Shown here in pieces: positions 1-13,200 of a stretch of DNA of 64,000 nucleotides. This DNA comes from Takifugu bimaculatus (Eukaryota > Chordata > Actinopteri > Tetraodontiformes > Tetraodontidae), in the NCBI GenBank assembly GCA_004026145.2, contig CP034990.1, forward strand, positions 5,019,476 to 5,083,475. The letters run 5' to 3'. A program made the position numbers and the translations under genes. The first letter of the stretch is position 1; each line of letters starts with the position of its first letter. The notes under the pieces were generated by a model. The model did no database searches and was not told where the DNA came from. It saw nothing but the letters and a program-made list of their open reading frames with translations.

Positions 1-67
1 ATACACTGTAGAGTCGCTCAACCTGGCCTAATAAATATTACTCATCTAGTAACTCAAAAACTTCATA

Positions 68-793
68 CCGTAATTTCCGGACTATAGAGCGCACCTGATT
101 AAAAGCCGCATAATCTAATTTTAGAAAGAAAATCAATTTTGTACTTATACAGGTCGCACCAGATTTTAGGCCACAGGTATCCCACGTAGTAATATGCAAA
201 ATTAGATCGAAAACATTCAGTACCGGTATATGTTTTTATTACTGTAAGAGATGAGTCACTGATGGGTGACAAACAGACAGGTAAGAAACAACAGCCACTC
301 TTTTCACTTGTATGTTCATACAGAGACCTTAAATCCAATTTTTATCACGTCAGGATTTTTTAACTTTTCTTTTAATTGAATCCGCTTAGCAACATAAACG
401 ATTATATTCTACCGGTAAATGCTTTTTTTTCTAATGGTGTCTGTAATGCAGCCATCTTGAAATATACGTTTGTATCAGCTACACAAAAGCTTTTGTCGTC
501 TTTTTGCTTTCGATCAGTTCTTCAGGCGGGCGTCTCCACCTTCTCGCCATTGATTACTGTAATGTATGCCAAGATTACGCACGGCAGCTCGATTTCCTTC
601 TTCAACCGCCAGAGTGATCACTTTAAACTTAAAAGTCGCATCATATGCTTTTCTTCTAGTATTTTCCTTGTTGATTGAGGGTTAGTAAAAATGACTGATT
701 CACAATAGTTGTGATAGTGCGCCACGAAAAAAAAGAGAAATAAGCTGCACCGTAGAATAAGCTGCAGTGCGGCTTATAGTCCGGAAATTATGG
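68..793 (-). mobile_element. pogo-like TIR DNA transposon remnant
   Basis: The ends are inverted repeats. The left end begins CCGTAATTTCCGGACTATA and the right end, read on the other strand, begins CCATAATTTCCGGACTATA, followed by similar GCCGCAC-type sequence. Both ends are flanked by TA (66-67 and 794-795), as expected for Tc1/mariner/pogo target duplication. On the minus strand around 645-520 there is a remnant reading KKAYDATFKFKVITLAVEEG, then NRAAVRNLGI. This resembles the Brinker/CENP-B-type helix-turn-helix at the N-terminus of pogo-like transposases. Stops and the short length show it is not autonomous. Confidence 0.75.
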
Positions 794-799
794 TATTTT

Positions 800-2974
800 T
801 TTTGAACAGGGGCCCAGCAAGTCGGGGGTGGAAAGCACCAAAAACCAAGGGAAAAAAGAGAAAATGCAAGAGAAAAACAACTCAAAATCCAATGCTAACA
901 TGACAAGGCTCAACAGCTCAAGCTAATACCCGTAGTGGAGCAGCAGCAAGTCAGAGGAATCCCGGAACAAACATGGATTCCGGAGATATCATCAGGACGA
1001 TTAATGAGCTAAAGAATGATATCAAGGGGCGCAATGATTGTCTGAAATAGGAAATTATTCAACTGAGTCAAGCAGTCAACAGAAAACTTGATAATCTTGC
1101 AGAGGCAGTGCAGAGCCTATCAGACCACGTTGATGAGGCAGAGTCCCATGTGGAACAGGTGGAGGGACGGACCGAGGAGGCAACTAAGATGCTGTGTACA
1201 TATCTCAAACAACAAAGCAACAAAACGTGGTGGAGGGAGAAGAGGGAAACTCGGTATCACAGTCCGTAAAGAAATTCATTAAATGTGAGTTGCTAGCATC
1301 TCAACACAGACCTGAAAATACAGCGGGGTCACCAGACCGGATTGCTGTCAACTTTTTGGAGTTTACCATCAAGGAACTGATACAGGAAGAAGCTTGGAAA
1401 AAGAGGAAGATGCAAGTGCGTGAAAGATTGATGTACTTCAACCAAGATTATGCATTAGTTAAGTAGCTCAAGCGATAGAATGTGATCATGGAAGCCCTAA
1501 AAGAAAAGGGGATCTGCTTCCAAACTCCATGCACACTGAGGAATCTTGAATGCAGAATTAACCTGCCCAGTATGAAAACTCTAAATTTGAAACTCTGGTG
1601 TGAATGGTTATTTTCTTTCTAAGCTCTATACAGAAAATCCAATGTTGGGAGAGGCAGCTTTATTTTATATTGTAAAAGTCGGACTAGTAGGATGGTAGAG
1701 ACATTGTTTTTTCATAGTTTCCCAAGTCCCTCAGTTTCTTTTTTTGTTTTTTTTTTAGGCCTTGTTTGGTAGATGTTCTCTGTCTGTCTTGTTATGATTG
1801 TTCCTCACATTGTGGGCTTCCGAACAGTCGGGTCCAACATTCATTTATAAAATCAGGATACACGATGGGCTCAGCTAACTCACCCTGGCAAACCAGAGCT
1901 GCCACAAAAAGACATTCTGATGCCAATGCGGCTCGCCTCACTGCTGGACAGAACAAGGAAAAAAAGAACAGATTTATGGAGGATAAAATAACTGGTCCCA
2001 GCTATTGTTTGGGACACAGTTAAAGCAACAGTGAGCTCATTTCAAGAGCGGCTCTTTTAAAAAATATTAAAAAATATAAAATATTGAAATCAGAATATGA
2101 TGATCTAGACAAAATAAGAAAGAGAAAATTAGAGAAGCAACAACCAAAAGATGGGGATAAAGGGTTGGAAAACCAAATTAAAGAATAAAGAGCATAAATA
2201 AATAATATCCTGAACGATAAATTGGAAATGAAACTGACATTCACTGAGCAAAACTTTTTGAACAAAAAAAAATGCAGCAAAAATTCTAGCCAAACGCCTT
2301 AGGGTGCAGCAAATGAAAAATGCACTACATAAAATTAGAGACCCTGTAACTGATAATTACAATAGAAAAGAATAACTTATGAGCCAGATGAAATTCAAAA
2401 AATTCACTAAATCTTACGACACATTTCTGTTCTTGCAGCCCAAGACTACAGAGAGAAAAACATTATACATTATTTGTCATCATTGGAGACAATTGCTCCC
2501 ATCACAAAAAAACAAACAAACTTGACATCGTTCTCAGTAAACTGAAAGCAAATAAATGTCCTGGAATGATTATTTTAAAACCATTTATTTGGCCTTTACT
2601 TAAATCTGTTGCTCCACAATCATGGAAAGAGGCGGTAATAGCAGTCATTCCGCAAGATGGGGGGGGGCAAAGAAAATTATGAATTATACTGTCTAATAAT
2701 TATATAGAATATAGATTACAAGTTAATTACATCTATTATGTGTAAAAGAATTCAACATTCCCTGTCTGACTTGATTCATGAGGAACAGATAGGGTTTGTA
2801 AAAGGACGACCAACTCAAATCAACATCAGATGAACTTTACATGTTGTAGTACAGATTGAGACTAAAAAAAAAAACACCTGCGTGCAGCTGAGGCCAGGAA
2901 AAGGCCTTTGCCAGGGTCTGCTGGTCCTGTGTCTACCCAGTGCTAGAGAAGCAGAGCTTCAATTGTCACTTTGT
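800..2974 (+). mobile_element. decayed L1-type LINE, 5' part (ORF1 and start of RT)
   Basis: Translating all three forward frames gives scattered but ordered L1 protein. An ORF1 coiled coil (NLAEAVQSLSDHVDEAE, about 1090-1190) is followed by ORF1 C-terminal pieces (VNFLEFTIKELIQEEAWKKRK, about 1350-1410, and ALKEKGICFQTPC, about 1495-1535). Then come ORF2 pieces (KSEYDDLDKIRKRKLEKQQ near 2090-2145, SWKEAVIAVIPQDG near 2620-2660, LIHEEQIGFVKGRPTQ near 2770-2820, a KAFARVCW-type RT motif near 2895-2925). Stops, frameshifts and a large deletion of the endonuclease region around 1600-1950 make it inactive. The same element resumes after the insertion at 2975-3233. Confidence 0.8.
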
Positions 2975-3233
2975 CTATGCCTCTCCTCTCCTCTTCTCTC
3001 CTCTCCTACCTATTCTCCCCTCTACCTGCCCCCCCCCCTTCTCTCTCTCTCTACCTAGCCCCCCATCAGCAGGAGGGTCCCTGGTCCTGCTCAAGGTTTC
3101 TTCCTGTTAAAGGGGAGTTTTTCCTTGCCATTGTTGCTTGTCTGGGGTTAGGCCCTGGGATTCTGGAAAGTGCCTTGAAACAATTTGGATGGTAAAAGAT
3201 GCTATATAAATAAAGATTGATTTGATTTGATTT
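2975..3233 (+). mobile_element. teleost retroelement 3' tail inserted in the L1
   Basis: A CT-rich start is followed by a segment I recognise as very common in fish genomes (GGTTTCTTCCTGTTAAAGGG, then TTTTTCCTTGCC, then a region ending CTTGAAACAATTTGGATGG and TATATAAATAAA). It ends in a TTGATTTGATTTGATTT tail. L1 reading frame content stops just before it (FNCHF) and resumes just after it (CIQALYET), so it is a clean insertion. The family name is uncertain; LINE 3' end (L2-like) or derived SINE both fit. Confidence 0.7.
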
Positions 3234-4200
3234 GGTCAGGTGCATACAGGCTCTTTACGAGACCCAACAGCCATCTGAGAGGCTGCTTTACACTATTCAG
3301 GAGCACCCAGCAGGGATGCTGTCTTAGTTGTGCACTTGCAATAGTCAAGATAGAATTGAGAAGAATCAGCATAGCAAATGAGGACTCTTAGAAGATGACA
3401 TCATTGTCTATCTCCAAAACCCTAATTTAACATTCCCTAAACTCAGGGCAACTTTGGCTGGATCTGGCCAAAAGTCAGATTATAAATTGAACACAGCCAA
3501 GACACAAAGACTCTCTTTTAATTACACACCGAGTAGACATTAGGGTGAACCGGGAAAGCAAAATCAATAAACTACTTGGGGGTGTCAGAAACTTGAGGAA
3601 ATAAATGAAATAACCTATAAAATAATAAGTAATAAGATACAGGAAGATATTTAAAAAAAATTATCCATTCTGGGTTGGACTTCAAGGATTGAGGCAGTGA
3701 AAATGAAAAAAACCTGCTGCCAAGGCTGTTTTTTGGGTTTTTTTTTGTTTTTACATTTATCTATACCTGTATGATACTAGATTCACAATTGTCAATGTAG
3801 AGAAGAACAGCTGTCAGGGTTTATCTGGGCTGGAAAAAGACCAAGGGTAGGATTTAAAACCCCTCAGCTTGACAAAAACCAGTACCAAATCTAAGGGAGT
3901 ACTATTCTCCTGCCCAGGGGTTCTGGGACAGAGTGGTTCAGATTCTGGAAGGCATTTTTTCCTCTAGGACATTTAGACATTTTATCTGGCTTTAACTTCA
4001 GAAGGTTCTGTTCAAAATGACCCATATCTTTTTAAAATATTGATCTTGGCATGTAAAAAGGCCATTGCAAGAAACTGGCTGAAAAGTGATCCTCAATGTC
4101 CAGGACAGTGACTGGATATAGTCGAGGAGATTTATTAAATGGAAAGACTGACTTACTATCTAAGAATAAAAGCAGGGATCGTGTGCCAACAGTGGCCTAA
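3234..4200 (+). mobile_element. decayed L1-type LINE, 3' part (RT core to C-terminus)
   Basis: Continuation of the L1 interrupted at 2975. Forward frames give CIQALYETQQP, then an RT active-site region decayed to LEDDIIVYLQNPNLTFP (where an FADD-type motif is expected), then KSDYKLNTAKTQ, SILGWTSRIEAVKMKK and SGFIWAGKRPRVGFK in the order of the L1 RT thumb and C-terminal segment. Many stops are present. The right limit is approximate; no clear poly(A) tail marks it. Confidence 0.72.
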
Positions 4201-7200
4201 ATGGATTGTGTATATGAAAAATATGATAGGTCAGAAATAAGACCTAATGGACAGTGATAAAAGCTGTAGCAAAAGTGGTGGGAAGCAGATTTATTGTATG
4301 GAAAAACAAAAAGGACAATAAATAAAAAGCGTAAAAAATGACTAAATGGAAAACTCAGCAGGACGGCAAACAAAAGCATTTGAAACTCCAAAGGCGAGGA
4401 AAAAACAAAACAAAACAAAAAAACACAGGAGACAAGTTCCATGATTAATAGAGACAAAAGCACAATCAAAGCTCTGGTGCTGGAACAGGCTGAAACATGT
4501 GGAATTACATGGCAATGGAGGGAAAGCGCAACCATCTTTTTAAAGTGAAATGATTGGTGGTGGACAGCTGCAGCTGGTTCAGGTGCTCCCACCACGTTCC
4601 TGCCCCAATGAAAGTGACAGAGAGGGAGAGAGAACATGGATGGAGAGAACCAAACAAGGCACCGCAGGCACAGAAAAAGCAGGAGAAATACAGTTCTGGT
4701 ATCCAATTTTGAGAATTTCTTAAACATACTATACACGTTACAGCGTCGCTGACATGTTAATTTTCTCATATCGTTTCTTATTTACAGCGTGTCCTGAGCT
4801 CTGTGTTGGTCTCCCCACAAGGCTGAAGATAAGTGGAAACATGGATCAATCCATCAAGAGGTGACAAGTGTCTGACTGACCTCCCTTATGTCTGCCACTG
4901 GGAGACAGACGGCTGTTTGCCAAGAAAATGACCCACAGCTCTCTTTACCTTCAGCGACACTCATCTCTTGAATCAGAGTTTTGTTTTTTATTTTGTTTCC
5001 CCCCCAACTAAATTCAGTATTTCTGTGCAGAATATTGAGGATGAAACAATCATTTGAAAGTGAATAAGAATAATCACGTGGCCAGGTTAAAGGGCCTATG
5101 AGGTGTCCTATTGTGGGCGGAGTAACTGCCACCTGAGTGATGATCTGAGTCTAGTGGATGAGACGAGAAGCAGAAGCATGTCTATAGCCGACATCACCAT
5201 AAGTCAAGGCTGTCAAAAGACAGTCGCTGTCATATTTATCCTGCGGCAGACAGGCAACTGTGATTTATTTCGCCAGAGACCCTCTTGTTTTTTTTGTTTT
5301 CATTTACTTTAATTTATGATCCCACCAGATGCCTCCTTATTTGTATTCTCTGACCCCCTTTAATTCTCTGTTGGTGCAGTGACATATAAACTGATATTCA
5401 GCCATATTTCATTGGATGAAACCACTCAACGTCTGCAGCAGATGATAGTTTTCTCTTGTTGCAGAGGTTTGACAAATGTCCAAATAGCAGAATTTGCACC
5501 ATTCTATTTTGTTGTCTTCCCTGTTGTGTGACGTCCATTTAGCCTGTAATGCCTCCTGTGTGTCAGAGGGACAGACTGACAGCCGTACGCCTGCAGGCTG
5601 CTTCGCTGGATCCTCTCAGTATGTTCATTTAGGATGTGGTTGTGATGGCGGTGCCATTACAGCTTCTACAAATCTCCTTATTAATAACCCATTTATTTAT
5701 TTTCTCTTGGAAAAAACATGATCATTATATGTAAATCTGTTGCTTGATGTTGTGTGTGTTGGCCAATGAACACACACTCGTTATTCTATCTTGCTGAGTT
5801 CGATAAGTGCAAGCCTGTGCTGTGCCCGAGAGTGTGATCCATGAAGGAGAGCATCCCGAAAGCATCCTAAATGAAAAGAGGCAGGAGATAACGGCCCTCC
5901 CAGCGCTGCTGCTGCTCGCCATCTATCCATATTCATGGAAGAAACGATGCATTACGCGGTGTACAGAGCAAACACCCGGTCATTTCACCATCTACTCCCA
6001 CTAGCAGAGGACAGAGGAGATGGTAACCAAGTCTATCAGAGGACAACTGTGACCCTCCCCCCTTACCAACCTGTGACTTCACTGCTGTCACAACATGAAC
6101 GCCAAAGGTGAGAAAACAGAAAGACAAAACAGAAACACCCTTCTACATGTTTTAAATCTTTTTTTTTAAACCACTCAAATGTGACGCACGACGCCAGCCA
6201 GAATGTGCAGTTCAGTGGAGTGGCGAGTGTCACCGCAGTGTTGAGGTCTACTGTGACATTTCACACACTCGCTGAGCTTTCCCTGGTGAACAACGACGAG
6301 CCTCTGTTCAACCAGACAGTTCTGGGAGGATGCATTCTCTCCGGCACCATTTACTTGTTTACGCTTAGATAGATCATATATGAATATCCGGATGTAACTT
6401 AAGTGTCAGGGTGCCAGGTTACACACAAATCACCAAGATAATACAGCACCATTCAAATACACACCAGATTAAATCTGAATTCAAGGCAAACACTGTGTTT
6501 TTGTTCTTTAATATAACAGTTAAATATTGCTTCCATAGGCCCAAAGTCACATTAATAACTTTTATTTATATTGAAGCAGCCTCCGAAAATGGATGACAAA
6601 GGTAAACCCACAGCTAAGAAAATCTCCTTGCAATTGACAAAACTGGAGCAAATCAAATGAAAGCTTCATCTGTTTGTGAACAACAGGTCCACCACAAACA
6701 GGCTGCAAGAATTCCTGTTAATGTCTGCTTTTATGTGCGGTGAATACACAGCACGGAACAACATGTGTGATCCAATAGGAATCCAGTCCTCTCCTGTGCT
6801 GTACGTCATGATGGTCTCATAATCATATTTTATTGTAATTACTATGATGGTTGTCAATATTGTCGACAATAATGATAATCCATTTTACTCACAGCTGCCT
6901 TTCTGAGCCCTCAAGGTCACCTCACAACAATAATGAACATGTCAAGAAATAAATGAGCACAGTAAAAGCTCAATGCCAATAAATACATTCAATAAAACCC
7001 AAAAGAACAAAACAAGCCGTTGTGATGGAGGCGAAAGACCCGTCTCAGTCAAAAGGCAGCAATTAGGTCTTATAAGCTTGACAGAAAAGGTGAAATGCTA
7101 GAAATGTGATGTTTCTTCAAACTCAATATTCAACTTGGAATTTCAATGAAAAAAGAATCAAGATGCAAAAATTAAACTTCAAACTGTGACCCAGATTTAC

Positions 7201-10200
7201 TTCCATAGATTTAGTATAAATAAACAGGAATTTGAATAAAACAAGGAAGCAAGTCTTGGTCTTTTCTTTCTACACCAATTTTATCCTTTTTACAAATATA
7301 CTGGGAAGAAATGGTCAGTACTGGCAGAATAATAACCAGCATATTTGGCTAAGTAGAAGAGGCTGAGGATACAAGAAGATAAATTTTGTAAAGTTGCTGT
7401 AAAGTTTTTTTTTTACTCAGGCAATTATTCAGTTTATGCATGTCATTTTTTTTAGTTCCATTTACTAAAAAACACATTTAATGAATTGCTGGTGTGCTGA
7501 TAACAGTGATTGGTGGCGCTAACAGTCAGTATTTCTGCATAAACGTTTGATGTCTTATCGTCATTTGAGCATTATAGCTCAGACTATTCTATTGTGTGGT
7601 GATGAAAGAGTGGATGCAGATCTGAGAGCTAAATAAATACTGAGAAAGTGACAAAAACAAGGAGATCCTTCACAGACAGCCTTTAAAATCATTTTATTCT
7701 TTATAGCAGTCATCAAAAATCTGGCGGGAATGTTTTTTCTTAGCTGAAAACACAACCTTTCTCCTTTTCATCTTCAATCACTGTCTCGATTCCCTTTTAT
7801 TGGAGTTTATATGAGCTTATCTTGATGGGAAAAAGAAATTCAAGAAAAAGAATATCATTTTATTCCCCTTTTATTAACTTAACTGATTGGAAGCAATGTT
7901 GTGAGGTACACTGTGTCTTTTGGATTTTAATTGCCTAAAATGAACTTATCATCAAGTTAAGGTCTAATCAAACTCTAAAGGTAGACTGTAGCCGTATTAT
8001 GAGATGGGCGCGAGCATGTGATGTGTGGTCGAGAGAGAGATGAGCCACTGGCAGTTTGTGAGGTGTGACGGCAAAAGAAGCCAGAAAAATTATATATTGT
8101 AACATTCATGAAAATAAAGCTACCGTTTGAGTCCAAGACGTCGGGTCTGCTGCCTCCACTGCTGGCAAAACGGGAGTTAACCCTGATGTTGGCCCCCAGG
8201 GGGGGTCTCCTCGGTGCTCTCTGACTATGGTCTAGAGGAGCCGAGCAGCAACGGTTAACGCGGGTCTCCATGGTCAGGGTTAAATCATGACTACAATCAG
8301 AGGGATTGTAATTCCACACCATCAGTCATATTGTGTTTAAGTCTTTGGCTTGTTTTCCTACTTTCATTGTATCTAAATTGTTATAACTATGTTATAATCC
8401 AGATTTGTTTGATTCTTCATAATCCATTCTGCTTCACTCGTGTGGATATTACTGAAAGACACATCCTGCATCTTTTCTTAAAACTACATTTTACTGATGA
8501 AAATAAGCATTTTTGCAGGTGGAAGGCGTATGGGTTCTGTTTCTGACCTCCTCTGTGTCCTTTGGCTCACCTTTTGGATTCCCTTAATTAGCCTCACGTC
8601 TTTTATCTCATGTGTTGTCGCTGCCTGTGTTGTTGTTGCTCCTCTTGTGTAGTTCGGTCTTTACATTCTGTTTGTGGTCAAATCATTATTCGCTTGTTGA
8701 TGTTTGCTAACTGCATTGCAATTTCTATTTCTCCATGTTATTTGCTGTCTTTGCACATTGAATCATGACTTTAGGTGTGCACCTCACGTTAGCAAAAACA
8801 CAGCTAAAGCTCATTTCATACAGTTAAATATATGTAATTACACAATTTGGCTGTGCGGAGTGGAACACAACCTCTTGAAATGATTTCATTGCAAAGTCTA
8901 ACCCGCTGAACACAAATTACCCACAGTTTCTCCTGTTGTCACTCACGAGAAATAGTCGTATTCAAAAATGATCGAGCCCACACTCGCTTCTTTATTGTTC
9001 ATTGTTTTGAGACAGGAGAAGCACACATTACAATGGTTTCCCTCAAGGTCCTTTCCAGTTGAGGAAAAATTAAATTTTGTAATGAGAGGCACCCACACAG
9101 AGCTGAGACATGTAGGTACCGTGAATGAGAAACGGTGTGTGTAACATCTCAGCACCTACGAAATGGGGGCGTGAGACTATAAATGCTGGTCGGAGATTTG
9201 TGGAGTCACACACTGGGACAAGGTGAAGTCATATCAGCTGAATGGCGACTGCTAGTGATTCGATTACTGGAAATGCATCTTAAGACAAACGACCCTTTTA
9301 AAGCCCCTTTCGCTGTATAGGAAAGCAACGTCCCCCAACAATCACAATGAATGTTGAGAAGGTGACAACAGCCAAGTAATATTAACTCCAGGATGGTAAC
9401 AGAAGCTGAAGGTTAAGATCCAACTCAAGGACCCCAGCTTGGTTTCTGCATCTGTCGCCAATGTTGTGGATTTCCCATCAGCAAGGCTAATGGTGGAGTG
9501 ATTCTAGATTTTGACACATTTTATAATTACATTAGATGTCATGCATTTGTCAGAAGTAAAATAGTCATCAGAACTGGGACTGGTCACTGGCTCCATCCAC
9601 AGCGGATTAATGAATAAAGCATGGCGAGGTTACAATCCCTCATTTCCCTCCAGTTCACACTTGCACCTTCATTGGGTGATCGAATTAGAAGAGAAAGTGT
9701 GTGTGTGTGTGTGTTTTACAGGTGAGTCATTTATCTCACTGACACCTGTCAGAACCTGCCTGACCTACACCCATACAAAAGGTTTTTAATTAGTGAATCC
9801 ATAATGTGGCCAACCTTCGTGGAGGGCCGCTGCATACTCTTCCTGATTGGTTGACCCCCACACATCGTTTATAACCTGACCCGTGTCTTGGAGTCGTAAT
9901 CATCAGGTTGAAGAAACCTGCTTCCTTTAAGCCGCCGTAATAAAGCGATTTTGTCTGTTACTACAGCTGCTGGGAGGAAAAACACCATACTTTTGGCTGA
10001 CGTGAGAAAAGCAGCAGTCTAGACATTGGAACTAAAACCTTCAGCAGTGTAACCGATGTGTTTAGGCTGCAATGAAAAGTGTCTGCCTCCGCGACTACAC
10101 AAATTCACACTATTACAGAAACCCATTTTTACCATTCGTTGTGTTTTGTCACATATATTCCCACTTATTTCTCCTTTTTCCCACCTTGTTCCTATCGTGA

Positions 10201-13200
10201 TGGAATCCTTGAGAGGTGAGGAATTTCAACTCAACGATTTCAGCCCAGCCGGAGAGGTTCAGGGGACTGAGAGACATCCTGTCGCTTTCACTTCAAGTCA
10301 TTTCAGAGCCATAATTCCCCCCATTCTCTGAAAGCGGGTTATAACCACTCTGTCAACTTTATGAAAAATTGGTGGCGGGTGGATTGCCAGCTATAAAGTG
10401 TGCATTAAACAGATCCATCGTGCAGCCAGATGGTAGCCTGGCACCGGCACTAGTGTCCAATAATAGAGTCTGTTTTTGCCAATTTTAAACGACAGACAGG
10501 GAAATGAGGACAATAAACACATTTTGCTTCCTCAGAAGCTTTCTCCGCAGCTTTCCAGGACACTTACCATCAGATCTATGGGTTTCACATCAAACATTGT
10601 AGGTTTTCAATTTACCAAAGCTATGATTTGATTTCTACCGATTCAAGAGCAGGGAAAAAAAGATCTGTGTCGATGGTCTGTCCGGATCTTTAATCGCTTC
10701 CCTTCCTTCCCTCCCGGGACTGATTTGCGTATGAATGTTTCACCATTTTAATTTTGCAGCAGGAACACCTTTGGTACTCGGAAATGGGTCTGTGAAACGT
10801 CAGGTTTTGGTCTTTAACAGAGTGATGGATTTGCATGAGGGAGGCAAATGAAATGGTTCTTCTGTCTCAGGTGAGGGGAGGGAGACTATTCATAGGCAGC
10901 TTGCTTGGAGAGCTGTGGGATTATTCCAGTGTTTCATGTTGAACGTTATCATGGGTAGGCAGACTGATGTGGGCTAAAACCAGCAATGAATCACAACACC
11001 TAACCAAGGTCAAGCACTTTCTCTGTATCCCTGCTTGGCTCAGTTGAGAAGAGATTTGTTCAGAGAAAAAAAGTGAGATGAAATGTCAAGAGCAGAGTGA
11101 TTGTCTTGGAAAGGGAGATCCTAATTAACTCTCACTCTGCCTCTTCTCGTACCCCATGTGCCCATATGAATCTTTCATCTCATCCTCCTTGCCTTGCCTC
11201 TGAGGACACGGCTCCGCTCACAAAAGCCAACAAAAGGACAGACGGGTACAATGAATGCAAAGGTCAAAAAATAAACAGTCGAGCTCTGAATGACAGACTT
11301 ACTCTTGGGGATGGAGACAGACAGTAAAGAAATCCCAGAAGAACGAAACCCAAAGTACATGAAAGTGCAGAAAAACTGACAGCAACTAGTGGTCTGTCGG
11401 CAACAAAAACAACGCCAACCATTGGGTCAGTACCTCAGGGGTGGAGCTCCATGCTTGTCTCCTTTTTTTCCCCCTGCATAATGGAGACAACTTAAAAGGA
11501 TTTGAATGGAAATATATTGGCCAAAAACATTTGAGGCATCAGTCTAAAAATTTAGACTTTCAGCAAAATGGAATTGCAAATCCCTTCATTACAGGGTCAT
11601 ATGTCACAGGGATATTCACTCGGCTACGGCTAATCAGTGCTAATGGTGAATGAGAACAGAGCCGCTCATCGACTCCAGCAACCTGCAGCTGGAAAGAAAA
11701 GACAGTCATTAAATTTATGCAGTGACCCACCCAAGTACACATTGTGATAGCTCATCATGTGACCTGGGGTTGCAGTGTCAATCACCAGTGTGATTCAGAA
11801 AAACTCTCTCTAAAAGTCTCTTTAGTTCAGCCCTACTTTCTTTCAACCGTACTTTCTTTTACTTTCACCCAGTTCGCAAAGCAACGCCCACAGAGAGACG
11901 ACGCGGTGGGTCTTGACCTTGCTCACATCACATTATTTCTAATTCCAAAACAGATTATTTTGCCATCAGTGTACGAATGAGTGTGAAAGGGTGACTGCGC
12001 ATCTATGTAAATATAAAGTCCTTTGAGTCGACAAAGATGACTAGAAAAGTGTTGTTTAAACACTGTCTATTTACCATTAATTGCTTAAACCTATAGACTA
12101 AAATAACCAGCCTAGCTTACATCATATGTGGTGCAACATCAAGGATGCCACTTTATGCGGCACTAATATTTCACCGTTAGGAGGTTTTGCAGAGGTGTTG
12201 ACATTTGAAGCAGGTTTTAATCACTGACAAGGGTCTGCACTCTCTGCTCCACTGATTAGAGCCAGAAAAACAAGAGATATTACAGGGTCATTAGCATACC
12301 TACATACTCTGCGGCAGCATATTCCAGTGCCACAGAGTCCTTGTGTTGGCATCATATCGCAGAAAAGGGTTATCTGTGCTTTGGAAGCGATTGTCACAAT
12401 GCGATTCCAGTTTCATCCTTTTCAGACATTACCATCTTTCAACAGGTGGTTGTTTGGTAGGCAAATGTTGAATTGGAAATGAGAGGCAGAACTGATGCCA
12501 ACAGGACAGAAGAGGGTTTCAGAAGACACAACTTGCTCAGCCTTGATAGTTCAGGCACGTGGTTGTGGTGACCACATGGTCAACAAAGGGGTTACACCGA
12601 GGATTTGCTCGGCGCTCCAACACAAAGTTGAGTTGTTAAAATAATCGCTGTAGTGCAATCAAATCCTCAGAAAGGTTTTTGGACCTTTTTAAAAGTCAGG
12701 AGTTTAAGAAAAACATCAAAATAAATGGATCCGTCCTCGAGAAAACAGATTCCTGTAGACAGAACGGAGAGAAAAAAGCCTTGTGCAGCATCTCAGATGA
12801 AGAGCTTTAGGCCAAAAAGTGCGTACTGACCTTCAAAAATCTGTGAAAATGTTACATCAGACAGAGCTGCAGGGCGTTGCCTTTAATTCTAAAAAAATGG
12901 TTGAAATGGAGAGGTTTGGAATTCATGCAGCGAGCTGCACAGAGCAAGTGTCTCTGGGGAGGCGTCGTGTCAGCAGCCCAGCCCCCCTGCAGAGTTCACA
13001 GATCAAAGCCAACAAATTACAACAGAACTCACTTCTCTGCTCCCCATTCACATTCACGAGTCAGTGACATCGGGCTCCCGTCCTTGGTCTGAAACTCTCA
13101 GGTGTTCTCCCGAGGCCACCTCAGCAAACAAGGTGGCATGGAACCTCATCGGAACGTCACAAAATAATGTAGCGGTGCTTTGATCTCAACATCAGGCCAT

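Noticed and set aside
4197..4769. 190-codon open frame on the minus strand
   Set aside because: It is antisense to the L1 end and A-rich sequence, so the protein is F/L/S-rich. This is the usual artefact of A-rich DNA.
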